Shown: one piece after another, positions 1 to 11,233 of the stretch
Layout: every line of letters starts with the position of its first letter
Position numbering within the stretch: position 1 is the stretch's first letter
NCBI GenBank assembly: GCA_021371935.1
Contig: JAJFVF010000010.1
Location: 1 to 64,000 of the forward strand
Length of the DNA: 64,000 bases
Reading direction: 5' to 3'
DNA from: a bacterium
GTDB lineage: Bacteria > Armatimonadota > UBA5829
The notes under the pieces: model-generated
The model's database searches: none
What the model was told of the DNA's origin: nothing
Seen by the model: the letters and a program-made list of their open reading frames with translations, nothing else
Made by a program: the position numbers and the translations under genes

Positions 1-117
1 CTCTTTTTAGTCATACAAGGTAGAGGAAACCATCTCGCTAACGTGCTCAAGGCACTCGAATCTGCTCGTCTACTCTACCAGGTGGATCATAGCGTCCTAT
101 TATCCACCATTATCTGA
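1..117 (+). CDS. 3' end of an unidentified gene (partial)
   Basis: Frame 1 is open from the window edge for 38 codons and ends with TGA at 115-117. The visible tail contains RGNHLANVLKALESARLLYQ and ends in STII. It has an ordinary amino-acid mix and codon use like its neighbours, so a real gene ending here is plausible. I do not recognise the family. Chance openness over 38 codons cannot be excluded. It would run convergently with the minus-strand gene ending at 196. Confidence 0.35.
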   Translation, partial: LFLVIQGRGNHLANVLKALESARLLYQVDHSVLLSTII

Positions 118-136
118 CAGGCAAGGCAATAATACA

Positions 137-190
137 AGAAATCTGCTGTGAACCTGACGTCGAAAAAAGCAGATTATAACTCGAAATGAC
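137..190. repeat. Dispersed repeat family C, degenerate inverted copy
   Basis: Two arms, AAATCTGCTGTGAACC and its imperfect mirror ending in CGAAATGAC, face each other. They resemble the full palindromic copy at 56608-56686, with several substitutions. It lies between the two convergent gene ends. Confidence 0.5.
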
Positions 191-195
191 AGTGT

Positions 196-1917
196 TTATG
201 CTTTTGGGTTGATGTCTATGGTCTTTTCATTTCTATAGATCACAAATCCTGGCGCTGAACCGCGCGGCTTGCGAACATATTTGCGAGTGGTGTGGTCGAT
301 AGGCACCAGGGACGAATGCTTTGCGTCCGAGTTTTGCGCAGCAATTTTAGCGGCTTGAATAAGGACATTTCGCGGCAGGCCTCCAGTGTGGCCTGCCGTT
401 CTTATTACAACATGCGCTCCGGTAATCGATCTAGCATGCAGCCAGATGTCGTTTGGCCGAGCTACTCGTTGAGTCAGATAGTCGTTTGCCTTTGCATTTT
501 CGCCGTAGAGTATTTCCCAGCCCTCAGCTGTCATAAATCGCCGAATCTTCTGCCCACCGAACTCCTCAGATGGTCTTTCCTGCTGCACATCCGAGCGAAG
601 CAGGTCCTGCTCAATGAGAGCCTTGCGAATGTTTTTCAGAAAATCGACACTATTTGCCGCCTCGGCATCACTGCGCGCAGACTCAAGTTTTTCTAGAGCA
701 TGAAGTGTTATCTCTCTGCGAGACTGGGCTGTGTGAACGGCATCGCGCGCCTTCTGATATCGCTTGAAATAGCGCTCAGCGTTCTGTTGGGCGTTGAGCT
801 TTTCGTCCAACTCTATTGTGACCTCGGGCATCTCCGAGTCAAAGTAGTTGGTAAGGACTACATACTTTGCGCCTTTCTCTATTGCGTGCAGACTACCAAG
901 TATCAGTTCACCGGTCTGTTTGTATTTATCGGCATTTTCCGACTCAGCGACTGTCCTCTCGATAGATTTCAGTGTTTGCCTGCGCGATGAAATGGCTCGA
1001 CGGATAGCTGTCAGGGTCTGTGTGCGTTCCTCATCGAGGGCAGTGCGCGTCACCAGTGACTTGAATAGCACATCGAGAGCCTCATTTATGGAGCTTCGCG
1101 GGTGCTGCTGCCCTATTGGATATTGCACACTGGGCATCGGGTAGACCATTACACCGTGCCCTGCCTCATCCGTTATGAGCACGGTCTCATATGCTGCCTT
1201 TTTGACCATCTCTCCCAACTGCAGCACTTCGTCTCTGAGTATATCGACAGATACGATATCGTCATCAGACGACCTGAGAATGATCTCATCCGCCAGGAAT
1301 GGTCCGAATCCACTGAATGTGCTCATCAGCCATTTTTTGACTGCATCCTGCTCTGAGCCCTGCCTCGCGGGCGAGTTCCAGAGAATATCGAATGCCTGCG
1401 CATCCATATTGCGCATATCCATCTTCTCATCACCCGGCGGTGATTTGTATTCGCGCCCAGGCAAAACCTGCCTGTATTTGCTCAGGCTTGAGCCGATGTT
1501 TTTTGCAGCGCCCAGAATTTTCCCCTCGCTGTCAACCAGGATGAGGTTGCTGTGCTTGCCCATGATCTCATGGATCAGTGTAATGCGTGTGCCGTCCGGG
1601 TAGCCCAGGTGCATTTTCATGATCCGGTCCATACCCACTTGTTCGATCTCTTCGATGTATGTGCCCTGAACGTGTTTGCGCGCCAGCATGCAGAAGTTGG
1701 GTGGTGTCTGCGGGACAGCCTGCAGGGACGAGGTGAGGTAGACGCGCGCAAACCGCGCATCTACCGAAAAGAAGAGCATATATGTAAAGCCCGGCGCTCT
1801 AATCTCCAGTGTCAAGTCAGTGTCGTTGTGCTGGCGGATCTTCTGAATCTTACCGCCTTTGATGCGGTAGTTGAGTTCAGAGATCACCGCCGCAAGAGTA
1901 AACCCATCGTATGTCAT
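196..1917 (-). CDS. rqcH: NFACT family ribosome quality-control protein RqcH
   Basis: Bacterial Rqc2 homologue, formerly called fibronectin-binding protein A. In the family it binds obstructed 50S subunits and recruits Ala-tRNA to add C-terminal alanine tails that mark the nascent chain for decay. The 573 residues fit the usual length. The order is an NFACT-N domain (about 1-280), a long helical hairpin (about 290-430) and the C-terminal NFACT-R/DUF814 domain (about 455-560) with NDIWLHARSITGAHVVIR. Asp97-Arg98 fall in VGMDRIM, the position of the DR pair known to be needed for tRNA recruitment in Bacillus RqcH. The start is ATG at 1917; its ribosome-binding site is weak. It is monocistronic. 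Confidence 0.93.
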   Translation of the reverse strand: MTYDGFTLAAVISELNYRIKGGKIQKIRQHNDTDLTLEIRAPGFTYMLFFSVDARFARVYLTSSLQAVPQTPPNFCMLARKHVQGTYIEEIEQVGMDRIMKMHLGYPDGTRITLIHEIMGKHSNLILVDSEGKILGAAKNIGSSLSKYRQVLPGREYKSPPGDEKMDMRNMDAQAFDILWNSPARQGSEQDAVKKWLMSTFSGFGPFLADEIILRSSDDDIVSVDILRDEVLQLGEMVKKAAYETVLITDEAGHGVMVYPMPSVQYPIGQQHPRSSINEALDVLFKSLVTRTALDEERTQTLTAIRRAISSRRQTLKSIERTVAESENADKYKQTGELILGSLHAIEKGAKYVVLTNYFDSEMPEVTIELDEKLNAQQNAERYFKRYQKARDAVHTAQSRREITLHALEKLESARSDAEAANSVDFLKNIRKALIEQDLLRSDVQQERPSEEFGGQKIRRFMTAEGWEILYGENAKANDYLTQRVARPNDIWLHARSITGAHVVIRTAGHTGGLPRNVLIQAAKIAAQNSDAKHSSLVPIDHTTRKYVRKPRGSAPGFVIYRNEKTIDINPKA

Positions 1918-1947
1918 AGCAGGTATAGTATATCAGAAAGCCCGATC

Positions 1948-3927
1948 CTAGAGTGATCTCACCACTTTGAATGTCATCTTATTCTGTGTGTCATCGGCGT
2001 TGGGGTCGCCATAGATGAAATAGATATCCGATCCCTCGCGCACCTGCTGACGATACATGAAGAATACATTGCTGTCGCCATCCTGTCTGACAACCCTGCC
2101 TCCAACACTTCGTTCGTTGGTGAGGTCATAGTTGAGCGTCACCCAGACCTGCCTGCCGGTGTCGGCATACGGGCTTGGATATCCGATATATTCCCGCTCG
2201 GCATGCAGTCCGACGGTTGTCTTTTTGCTGATCCGCACTTTTTGGTCGATCCATGTCAACAGATATTTTCCACCTGCCTGATGTCCCCATGTGGCGCCTG
2301 TTTCTCCATCACGATTAATCTTGTTTGTATTCCAGCTCAGATAGACATACGGCAATGTTGCGCTATACTGCTCATGCTTTTGCCAGAGTATGCCTGTTTC
2401 GACGTTACGCCCGTCCAGATAGCCCAGCCACGTGTGGGCCGACAGGTTTCGTTCATATAGTTCGCCCGTGTTATAGTCACTTGTAGAGGCATCGATCCAC
2501 GTTGCAATGCAATTGAGGTCGCTGGATTGATAATGCTTTTCTCGATATATCTCGCCCGACATTCCGTGCCTGCCCGAGTCCGGGGAATAGCCGAGTTCAC
2601 TGTTGAATGCACTGTCGGCACGCACTATTTCAAAGTAGCCGCCGATTTTACCGTCTTCAGCCCAGGTGTCACAGTGGACGGATGCCAGACGTCCGTTTGA
2701 CATGCCGGTTGTGCTGCTTTGCAAGAGTGCAGCCGATATTCCATAAGATCGCTGTCCGATCAGCCAACCATACCAGGGATTAAAATAAGTGACTGTGTTG
2801 CGATGGCCTGTGGCATTATGGTCTGCCACATTGATTTTGAAGCCGGAGCGATTGCCGAAATGGCGGCGGACGCTTGCCAGCGTGCAATCTTCTCCCGATG
2901 CTCTGGTGCTCAGCACTCCATACCCGTTTGGTCCATCCGTGCCGACGAATTTGATCCCTGTATCGAAGTCGGTTATTCGACGCGAATAGAAGACCCTGCT
3001 GTTGATTTCCAGCGGCCACTCCTGAAAGAATGGCCTGCTGTCGGATAGATACTTTTCTTCATATGAGAAGTCTATCGACTCCACATCCTGCTCTATCGAA
3101 TTGAAATCAGGATTGATCGAGGCGATCGCCATGGAGCTTGTCGAGAATGGATATTTTATGTCCAATCCCTGGCTTGTGCCTCCTGTCTGGTCGTTACCGG
3201 AGGCGTTTAGCATATAACCGAGTATCTTGGGTTTTTGCTCGAACCTGGGCAGTTCTATTTTCTGCCAGTGTGCATAAAAAGCCTTGTCGGACCTGCCATT
3301 CAGGTCAGGCCACTCCGACCATGCGTCTTCTTCGGGTATGTTTCTGACAAACGATATGCCGAATGTATCTTGCTTTTTGTCATATGGCAGCAGAGCGAAT
3401 GGAATCGCCATTTCGACTGTATAGCCGTCATCAACGATCTTTGCCGCACCCAGCCAATCACCCTTGAATGCTATATTAGTTGTCGAACTGCATTCCAGTG
3501 ACTCGGCCTGCGTGCCGATCGGATTTACATCGAACCAGGAAATATACCGGTGCTGGTGCTTAGAGTCGATATCGATCCCGACATAATCGTCATTATCATA
3601 GCCGTCGCCGTTTCTCTTCTTTTCTTCGGCGCGAATTTGATCCGGATGCGGGTGCAGTGCATGAAACGCCACATAGATATTGTTCTCATCATAGCATATT
3701 TTGGCTATTGTCTGTCTTATGCATATCGTTCGGTCTCTCGAATCATAAAAGCCGGTGCATTCCGGTGCATCAATCCAGCACTTGTCGTCGAGAGCGCCGT
3801 CGATCTTAGGCGCATCCTCCACTTTCACTGCATTCAGCGTTACTTGTGATGGTGCGTCCGCAACAGCAACCGCTGCCGACGCAATCAACAACACAACGAA
3901 TCCTACATATCTGAAACTGCAAAACAT
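1948..3927 (-). CDS. Secreted CBM9-like / DUF5916-type outer-envelope protein
   Basis: 659 residues from ATG 3927, chosen because GGTGGTGAGT directly precedes it and the protein then begins with a clear signal peptide (MFCSFRYVGFVVLLIASAAV, cleavage near ADA). A longer frame to 4026 adds only an unlikely N-tail. Residues about 30-220 look like a carbohydrate-binding family 9 domain (DGALDDKCW, YDNDDYVGIDIDS). The remainder is rich in beta strands with alternating aromatics, as in DUF5916 proteins that form a C-terminal barrel-like region. Substrate unknown. It is divergent from groES, 405 bp away, and no partner gene is visible. Confidence 0.75.
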   Translation of the reverse strand: MFCSFRYVGFVVLLIASAAVAVADAPSQVTLNAVKVEDAPKIDGALDDKCWIDAPECTGFYDSRDRTICIRQTIAKICYDENNIYVAFHALHPHPDQIRAEEKKRNGDGYDNDDYVGIDIDSKHQHRYISWFDVNPIGTQAESLECSSTTNIAFKGDWLGAAKIVDDGYTVEMAIPFALLPYDKKQDTFGISFVRNIPEEDAWSEWPDLNGRSDKAFYAHWQKIELPRFEQKPKILGYMLNASGNDQTGGTSQGLDIKYPFSTSSMAIASINPDFNSIEQDVESIDFSYEEKYLSDSRPFFQEWPLEINSRVFYSRRITDFDTGIKFVGTDGPNGYGVLSTRASGEDCTLASVRRHFGNRSGFKINVADHNATGHRNTVTYFNPWYGWLIGQRSYGISAALLQSSTTGMSNGRLASVHCDTWAEDGKIGGYFEIVRADSAFNSELGYSPDSGRHGMSGEIYREKHYQSSDLNCIATWIDASTSDYNTGELYERNLSAHTWLGYLDGRNVETGILWQKHEQYSATLPYVYLSWNTNKINRDGETGATWGHQAGGKYLLTWIDQKVRISKKTTVGLHAEREYIGYPSPYADTGRQVWVTLNYDLTNERSVGGRVVRQDGDSNVFFMYRQQVREGSDIYFIYGDPNADDTQNKMTFKVVRSL

Positions 3928-4174
3928 ACTCACCACCAATAAGGGTTTCTCAATTATATAAATGCATCGGCCAGGCATTTGGTCCATATGCAATGTAGAG
4001 TCAGGCATTGTTTTTACATAAAGCATGATGCTTTTTTTTCAGAAAAAGGTTCGGCAGCTTTTTCAATTCCGCAGTTTTGTCCTGAATGTGCTTGACAGAA
4101 AGAGTTCAGTTATCCGGGAATTCGTGCTAATTTTCGGTTCTATGTAAGTTTTTTCTTCCAATGACAGGCATACC

Positions 4175-4199
4175 GGGAGGCCGAGGCTCCTGCCGAGCC
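4175..4199 (+). repeat. Dispersed repeat family A (25 bp), copy 1
   Basis: Starts GGGAGG and ends TGCCGAGCC, with CCGAGGCTCC in the middle; it differs from the family core at two positions. It lies in the 405-bp gap upstream of the groES promoter. Confidence 0.8.
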
Positions 4200-4231
4200 T
4201 TATTTATTCCCGCTAAACTGAACAGTTTTGC

Positions 4232-4261
4232 TTGACAAATAAATTCGTGATTTACTACAAT
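4232..4261 (+). promoter_or_regulatory. Sigma-A type promoter of groESL
   Basis: TTGACA (4232-4237), an 18-bp spacer and TACAAT (4256-4261). The start point would fall inside the CIRCE element just downstream, which is the usual arrangement for HrcA control. Confidence 0.85.
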
Positions 4262-4264
4262 GTT

Positions 4265-4291
4265 TTAGCACTCAACGACCCGGAGTGCTAA
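4265..4291 (+). promoter_or_regulatory. CIRCE operator (HrcA binding site)
   Basis: A perfect 9-bp inverted repeat, TTAGCACTC (4265-4273) and GAGTGCTAA (4283-4291), separated by exactly 9 bp. This matches the classical CIRCE consensus without change. It predicts repression of groESL by HrcA at normal temperature; hrcA itself is not in the window. Confidence 0.97.
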
Positions 4292-4332
4292 AAAGTATAT
4301 TACTAAATCTCTCATGGAGGTGAAATATAATT

Positions 4333-4617
4333 ATGATCAAACCTCTCGCAGACAAAGTGGTAGTTGAACCGCTGGAGGAAGAGGAAAAGAGTGCCGGTGG
4401 GATAATCCTTCCGGACACAGCAAAGAAAAAGCCGCAGGAAGGCGTAGTAATCGCAGTCGGACCGGGTAAGGTGCTCGATGACGGTTCTCGCGGCGCGATG
4501 AACGTCAAAGTCGGCGATAAAGTCATCTATGCCAAATACGGCGGCACCGAGGTCACAGTTTCGGGCAAGGAATATGTGATTCTCGATCAGGATTCAATCT
4601 ATGCAATAAAGGAGTAG
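4333..4617 (+). CDS. groES: Co-chaperonin GroES
   Basis: 94 residues, full family length. It forms the heptameric lid of the GroEL folding chamber in the cytoplasm. The start IKPLADKVVVEPLEEEEKSA contains the conserved PL.D.V.V beta strand, followed by the mobile loop (about 17-33, SAGGIILPDTAKKKP) that contacts GroEL. The end VILDQDSIYAIKE is typical. GGAGGTGA lies 9 nt before ATG. It is first in an operon with groEL 53 bp downstream, behind the CIRCE-controlled promoter. Confidence 0.98.
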   Translation: MIKPLADKVVVEPLEEEEKSAGGIILPDTAKKKPQEGVVIAVGPGKVLDDGSRGAMNVKVGDKVIYAKYGGTEVTVSGKEYVILDQDSIYAIKE

Positions 4618-4649
4618 AGGCTTTCTAGCCTCTTGCTTCTAACCTCTAA

Positions 4650-6299
<1,650 letters not shown>

Positions 6300-6328
6300 T
6301 ATTTGATAATTGATATTGAGTAATCTCC

Positions 6329-6361
6329 ATCCCTCCAGGTATCCTACCTGGAGGGATTTTT
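6329..6361 (+). terminator. Intrinsic terminator of groESL
   Basis: A perfect 13-bp stem, ATCCCTCCAGGTA paired with TACCTGGAGGGAT, closes a 3-nt loop and is followed by a T run. It starts 30 bp after the groEL stop and also faces the end of the convergent gene at 6374. Confidence 0.95.
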
Positions 6362-6373
6362 AGTTGTAATGAA

Positions 6374-7177
6374 TCAAACCTGTGCAAGTTCAGCTTCAGC
6401 GTATTCATTCAAAAGTTCCGAATCGAGCAGATCAGCCACCGAATCAATTATCATATCCGGCTTATACGCGTAGTTTTCCAGGTCTTCTATTTTCGCTCCA
6501 CCCGATAGCACAAGGATGGTCTTGTAACCCATCTGCACTCCGCCCAGGATATCCGTTTCCATGGTGTCACCAATCACAATAGTTTGATTGGTCGTCAGTC
6601 CCAGTTCTTTGCGTGCGGCACGCAGCATAACGGGGCTTGGTTTGCCAGGACTGAAAGCCTTCTTGCCTGTGGCCATTTCCAGTATTGAGACGATTGCGCC
6701 GCAGCCCGGCCTTATTCCCGATGGTGTTGGGCAGTTCGGATCGGGGTTTGTGGATATGAGCTTTGCGCCTTTTGTTATCATTTGCACTGCTTTTTCTATC
6801 ATCTCACAGTTATACGTGCGCCCTTCTCCCACGACCACATAGTCCGGGTCGTGATCGACTATCGCGTAGCCGCTGCAGTGAAGCGAGTAGAGCAGTCCGC
6901 CTTCTCCGATAACAAACGCAGTGCCGTTAGGTTTTTGCTGCGCAAGAAACCGTGCGGTTGCCATTGCGCATGTATAGATATGGCTTTCCTGCACATTGAT
7001 TCCCATTCTTAACAGGCGCATGGCAACGTCACGCCTGGTGCGCTGACTGTTATTGGTCAGGAACGTAAACGGTATATCTTTCTGGATAAGTTCATTGATA
7101 AACCGATCAGCGCCTGGGATCAGTTTATCGCCTCGATATACCACACCATCCATGTCTATAAGAAATCCGCACTTCAT
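6374..7177 (-). CDS. HAD-superfamily IIA sugar phosphatase (NagD-like)
   Basis: 267 residues from ATG 7177. HAD subfamily IIA phosphatases remove phosphate from small metabolites such as nucleotides, sugar phosphates or phosphoglycolate. Motif I is FLIDMDGVVYRG, with the nucleophile and acid/base aspartates. Motif II is the Thr/Ser in FTFLTNNSQRTRRD, the Lys is in FSPGKPSP, and motif III is VIGDTMETDILGG. The cap between motifs II and III is of the C2a type. An ATG 21 bp upstream (7198) is also in frame; I prefer 7177 because the family starts just before motif I and a G-rich stretch lies upstream. The specific substrate cannot be read. Confidence 0.88.
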   Translation of the reverse strand: MKCGFLIDMDGVVYRGDKLIPGADRFINELIQKDIPFTFLTNNSQRTRRDVAMRLLRMGINVQESHIYTCAMATARFLAQQKPNGTAFVIGEGGLLYSLHCSGYAIVDHDPDYVVVGEGRTYNCEMIEKAVQMITKGAKLISTNPDPNCPTPSGIRPGCGAIVSILEMATGKKAFSPGKPSPVMLRAARKELGLTTNQTIVIGDTMETDILGGVQMGYKTILVLSGGAKIEDLENYAYKPDMIIDSVADLLDSELLNEYAEAELAQV

Positions 7178-7375
7178 AAAGCCGAAATATCCCCCCATTT
7201 GGTATGTCTGTTAGGCTATTATCTCGCACTATTGTTTTGGGAGTATTAAATGCACATCTCCAATTTATTAAACTCAATGCCCTCTGAATATGGAATATAA
7301 GACTGTATTCGTGCGATTTAATATAATCGTGCCTCCATTTACAACAATAATTTGGGCAAGGAGCAGAAAGCACAG

Positions 7376-8605
7376 ATGAACCCCGCGCAACTATTAGCCG
7401 CAGTATCATACATGACCGATATCATTCCTGAAGGGTGCCACTTCCACTGCTGGCGGGTTGCGATACTGGGTCAGTATTTAGCATCGATAATATCACCCGA
7501 GACACGTCGTGATGTATTTTATGCTGGTCTGCTGCATGACGTTGGTGCGATCGGTGCTCTAAAACATATTACCTCATATGATAGCCTGCAGCTCCAGATA
7601 AACGATCAGTATATAGAGGCTCATCCTCGTCGAGGTGGCGCGATAATTGACTGGCTCCCTGGAATGAAGAGTGCCGCCGAGTATGTGAATGCTCATCATG
7701 AGTGGTGGAACGGATCAGGTTTTCCAGACGGGCTATCTTCTGATGAGATACCGCTCGGTGGCCAGATACTACGTATCGCTGATGCGGCTGACATTGCCGG
7801 CTGCTTCAGCAACAAGTCCAGCTTTTCCAAGGGCCTGCATCGTCTTGCAGCGTTTACGGGTCGTGCATGGTCGAATGATCTTTGGGCAACATTTGTGGGT
7901 TCCACAAAAGACTCTGCTTTCTACAAATCACTCATAGATACCAAATCTCTTCCAAAACTGATCTCTCAACTCTGCGATGAGATCAAGACACCGGGCGAGT
8001 TGGACAATGATGAGGGCATAGAGCGTGTGCTGCATGTAGTTGCAGCGATGGTGGACCTTAAGGACCCGGCTGCGCAGGGTCATTCAATAAGAACAGCTCG
8101 TTATGCCCATGCTCTTGCAAAGCACATGTCCATGTCGACTGAAGATGCGCACTTGGCCTATCGTGCCGGGCTTGTTCATGATTGTGGTCGTCTGGGTCTG
8201 CCTTCAAACCTGGTAAACCGGACGGGCAGGCTCAGCGATAAGGAACTAGAATTGGTGCGCACTCATGCTGCAATGACAATACGGGCATTCAACTGCATAC
8301 CGGATTGTCCTGACATGGCTGCTTTAGGTGAGATAGCCGGTCATGACCATGAGCGTTATGACGGTCAAGGTTATCCCGACGGTCTTGCCGGCGAAAAGAT
8401 TCCCCAGATTTCGCGCATATTAAGCGCAGTCGATGCTTTTGATGCAATGAGTTCTTCAAGATCGGACAGGATGCTTTCTTCAAAAGCGGTTGTCATCCGG
8501 CTCCAACAAAACGCGGGCAAGCAGTTCGATCCGCTGGTAGTAGAAGCAATGGTCGATCTCGTAAGCCATGACGGCCTTGGGGATGAGATGGCTGCAGCAG
8601 CATAA
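7376..8605 (+). CDS. Tandem HD-GYP-like phosphohydrolase
   Basis: 409 residues with two HD-type domains in series and no receiver or sensor domain. The first (about 10-160) has LLHDVGAIG, then HHEWWNGSGFPDGL, so GYP is changed to GFP. The second (about 215-400) has GHSIRTARYAH, LVHDCGRLG and DHERYDGQGYPDGL, a full HD-GYP signature. HD-GYP proteins usually hydrolyse cyclic di-GMP or related dinucleotides. ATG 7376 follows AAGGAG at 12 nt; a TTG 24 bp upstream is possible. It is probably cytoplasmic, with no membrane segment, and monocistronic. Activity is inferred, and one or both domains may be regulatory. Confidence 0.82.
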   Translation: MNPAQLLAAVSYMTDIIPEGCHFHCWRVAILGQYLASIISPETRRDVFYAGLLHDVGAIGALKHITSYDSLQLQINDQYIEAHPRRGGAIIDWLPGMKSAAEYVNAHHEWWNGSGFPDGLSSDEIPLGGQILRIADAADIAGCFSNKSSFSKGLHRLAAFTGRAWSNDLWATFVGSTKDSAFYKSLIDTKSLPKLISQLCDEIKTPGELDNDEGIERVLHVVAAMVDLKDPAAQGHSIRTARYAHALAKHMSMSTEDAHLAYRAGLVHDCGRLGLPSNLVNRTGRLSDKELELVRTHAAMTIRAFNCIPDCPDMAALGEIAGHDHERYDGQGYPDGLAGEKIPQISRILSAVDAFDAMSSSRSDRMLSSKAVVIRLQQNAGKQFDPLVVEAMVDLVSHDGLGDEMAAAA

Positions 8606-8704
8606 CTCCGTATAACACGGATGGAAGGATGTGCGCTCTTCTTTCGCTAACCATGTCATTGAGATAGTTTTTGGGCATGCATAGGAGTGAGAGGAGTAGT
8701 GATA

Positions 8705-11164
8705 ATGCAGCGTTCGCAGATATGTTTAGTTATCGGTCTGATTATTTTCATGTCGATACAATGTGCCGGTGCGACAGCATCGGTTAGGCTATTCGACTTT
8801 GAATCAGAAAATGACCTTTCGGCATGGTCTATGAGATCACCCGACCAGGACTCTTTGAAACTCTCCGACGGATACGCCACCTCCGGCTCACACTCACTTG
8901 AATTTTATACTCCTTCATGGAAAGCCGGTATGGAGAACTGGCCTGCATTTCAGGGTGTGCCATCAATCAAGGACTGGAGCGGCTACGACCGATTCGTCGT
9001 AGATATCGCAAATCCATCTGGTGCTGTATTGCTGCTGAGCATGTTTATATCGGACAGCAAGCCCGAGTTCAGAAACGGCCTGCAGCATGATTACATGCTG
9101 CCTGCCAGATCGGCTGGAAGGTATATTGTGGATATTTCCAGGATGCCGGATGCCGTGGACCGCTCCGATATTTCCATTGTGCACTTCTACACCAATTGCC
9201 CCACGAATGACACTCGGGTCTATATCGACAATATAACTCTGCTCAAACAAGGTGAACCACTGCCGCAGGTGCCTGCAGCCTTGCTGAAAGCTGAAGAATC
9301 ATTTCTAGGTTTCAAGATAAAGGATGCCCGCTACGCGGTTGACGATTGCGGATCTCATTTGGGCAAGACTGGGGATTCCAGACTGACTGTTCTAGCCAAA
9401 GAGCTTGATATAATACAAAACTCAGAGAATACGGGTTTGGACAGGTTGATTGACTTGTCAACTCGTCTAGATGCGATAACAGGTCAGCTCAATCGGCTGC
9501 ATTCGCTCCTTGAACTGCGTGATTCCATAAAGAAGCTGGATTTGCCGACAGATACTATGCTTGTGGGTTTGGCAAGCTCCACAAAAAAGGTGCTGCCGAG
9601 GGATGTACCGTTATCCATAGAGGCGACAAAGACGATATCGATAAGTGCCGCCCGCAACGAGAAAGAGAGCTTTCAGATCGCAGTTACGCCGTCTGGAATC
9701 CATGCTCTGAAAGGTGTCAAAGTCAGCGTGTCGGATCTCCAGTCCAGGGATGGTGATGTCTTATCATCATCCAATATCGACTGTGATGTGGTCGGCTATG
9801 TAAAGACGAAGTCTCCGTGCTATGTGGTCTCATATACAGGCTGGTGGCCGGACCCTATCCTGGACTTTCTCGGTCCTGTCGATATCGACTGGGAGAATAT
9901 CCAGACATTCTGGGTCCGCGTCAAGGTTCCAAAAGGACAGGCTCCAGGTCTGTATAAAGGCAAACTGACTGTCTCGGCTCAGGGCGCCAAACCGGTAGTG
10001 CTGGATGTCTCACTCCAAGTAAGGTCATTTACTCTGCCGGACTGCACACCCATCCCCACAGCAATAACTGCATTGATAGGTGAATCCAAGGATCACATAA
10101 TCAAAGATATATGCGGTGAGGATAACTGGCAGACGAAACTCAAATACGATTACGCAGATTTCCTGGCTGATTATTATATCGACTTCGATCATCTATACGA
10201 GCCTGGTCCGCCGGACTACGACATATTGAAGCACCTGCATGATCAGGGCAGACTGGTGGCATTCAATCTTGGCAATATTGAAAACGCAGGCAAAAGCGTG
10301 GATCACTTCAAACCAATATACGAGAAGTGCAAAGAGCTTGGAATACTCGATCACGCCTATATATATGGATTTGACGAGGTCGGTTCTACCAGGTTTGAGG
10401 AGGTTGCAAACACGACAAAGAGCCTGAAAGAGGCCTTTCCAGATATTCTGCTTATGACTACGGCAAAGGACCTCAACTACGGTATGGACAGCTCCATGAA
10501 GTCGATAGATGCCTGGTGTCCTCTGACGCCCGATTACGATCCGGGCAAAGTGGACGCAGCCAGGGCGGCAGGAAAGAAAGTATGGTGGTATATATGCTGT
10601 GGTCCACACAACCCCTATGCCAACTGGTTTGTGGAGTATGATGCCATCGAGGCGCGACTTTTGATGGGAGCCATGACTGCCAAATTCAAGCCGGACGGCT
10701 TCCTATACTACTCTCTGACATTTTGGAGTGGAAATATGCCGATCAATAGTGGTCCTTTTACCAGTTGGAACCCCAGGTCTTTCGGTGAATATAATGGAGA
10801 CGGCTCTCTATTCTGCTGCGGACCTGGCGGCAAACCCGTTCCCACGATCCGACTGGAGAACTATCGCGACGGCATGGAAGACTTTGCATATGCAAAGATA
10901 CTTGAGAGCATAATAGACAAGTACAACGCAAAAGGCGACTCGTTGACCAAAGATGAGCGCAGGTGGCTTGATACGGCTCGCAGGGCTGTGGATGTGCCGT
11001 CGAGTTTGGTTGAGGATATGGGTCATTACTCACATGAACCCAAAGCGCTGTATGCATGGCGCGATAGAATTGGTGACTTGATTGATTCATCCGGTATGTC
11101 GGACATTGATCCGTGGGGCAAGGGTTTTGGTGTGCGAGGGTTCGATAATGTGCAGTTAAAGTGA
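8705..11164 (+). CDS. Secreted DUF4091 / GH123-like glycoside hydrolase
   Basis: 819 residues from ATG 8705, chosen over GTG 8687 because AGAGGAG ends 8 nt before it. A signal peptide (ICLVIGLIIFMSIQCAGATA) is followed by a beta-rich binding domain (about 20-195, ending in the DNITLLKQG strand) and a helical linker (about 200-285). A beta domain follows (about 290-430). The C-terminal DUF4091 region (about 470-770) has IYGFDEVG, where GH123 enzymes carry their catalytic Asp-Glu pair. GH123 members cleave beta-linked N-acetylgalactosamine; the substrate here is unknown. There is no operon partner on either side. It is likely part of extracellular glycan use. Confidence 0.78.
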   Translation: MQRSQICLVIGLIIFMSIQCAGATASVRLFDFESENDLSAWSMRSPDQDSLKLSDGYATSGSHSLEFYTPSWKAGMENWPAFQGVPSIKDWSGYDRFVVDIANPSGAVLLLSMFISDSKPEFRNGLQHDYMLPARSAGRYIVDISRMPDAVDRSDISIVHFYTNCPTNDTRVYIDNITLLKQGEPLPQVPAALLKAEESFLGFKIKDARYAVDDCGSHLGKTGDSRLTVLAKELDIIQNSENTGLDRLIDLSTRLDAITGQLNRLHSLLELRDSIKKLDLPTDTMLVGLASSTKKVLPRDVPLSIEATKTISISAARNEKESFQIAVTPSGIHALKGVKVSVSDLQSRDGDVLSSSNIDCDVVGYVKTKSPCYVVSYTGWWPDPILDFLGPVDIDWENIQTFWVRVKVPKGQAPGLYKGKLTVSAQGAKPVVLDVSLQVRSFTLPDCTPIPTAITALIGESKDHIIKDICGEDNWQTKLKYDYADFLADYYIDFDHLYEPGPPDYDILKHLHDQGRLVAFNLGNIENAGKSVDHFKPIYEKCKELGILDHAYIYGFDEVGSTRFEEVANTTKSLKEAFPDILLMTTAKDLNYGMDSSMKSIDAWCPLTPDYDPGKVDAARAAGKKVWWYICCGPHNPYANWFVEYDAIEARLLMGAMTAKFKPDGFLYYSLTFWSGNMPINSGPFTSWNPRSFGEYNGDGSLFCCGPGGKPVPTIRLENYRDGMEDFAYAKILESIIDKYNAKGDSLTKDERRWLDTARRAVDVPSSLVEDMGHYSHEPKALYAWRDRIGDLIDSSGMSDIDPWGKGFGVRGFDNVQLK

Positions 11165-11196
11165 TGGCTACAAGAGAAAGTATGCGGGGAGACTTG

Positions 11197-11205
11197 TGGT
11201 ATAAT
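11197..11205 (+). promoter_or_regulatory. Extended -10 promoter before hicBA
   Basis: TGGTATAAT is an extended -10 (TGn plus TATAAT) 28 bp before the hicB ATG. No good -35 is seen at 17 bp, which extended -10 promoters tolerate. It probably starts the transcript through hicB, hicA, lipA and perhaps pdhA-pdhB. Confidence 0.5.
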
Positions 11206-11233
11206 TGTATAGCGCATAGATATTGGTGAAGCA

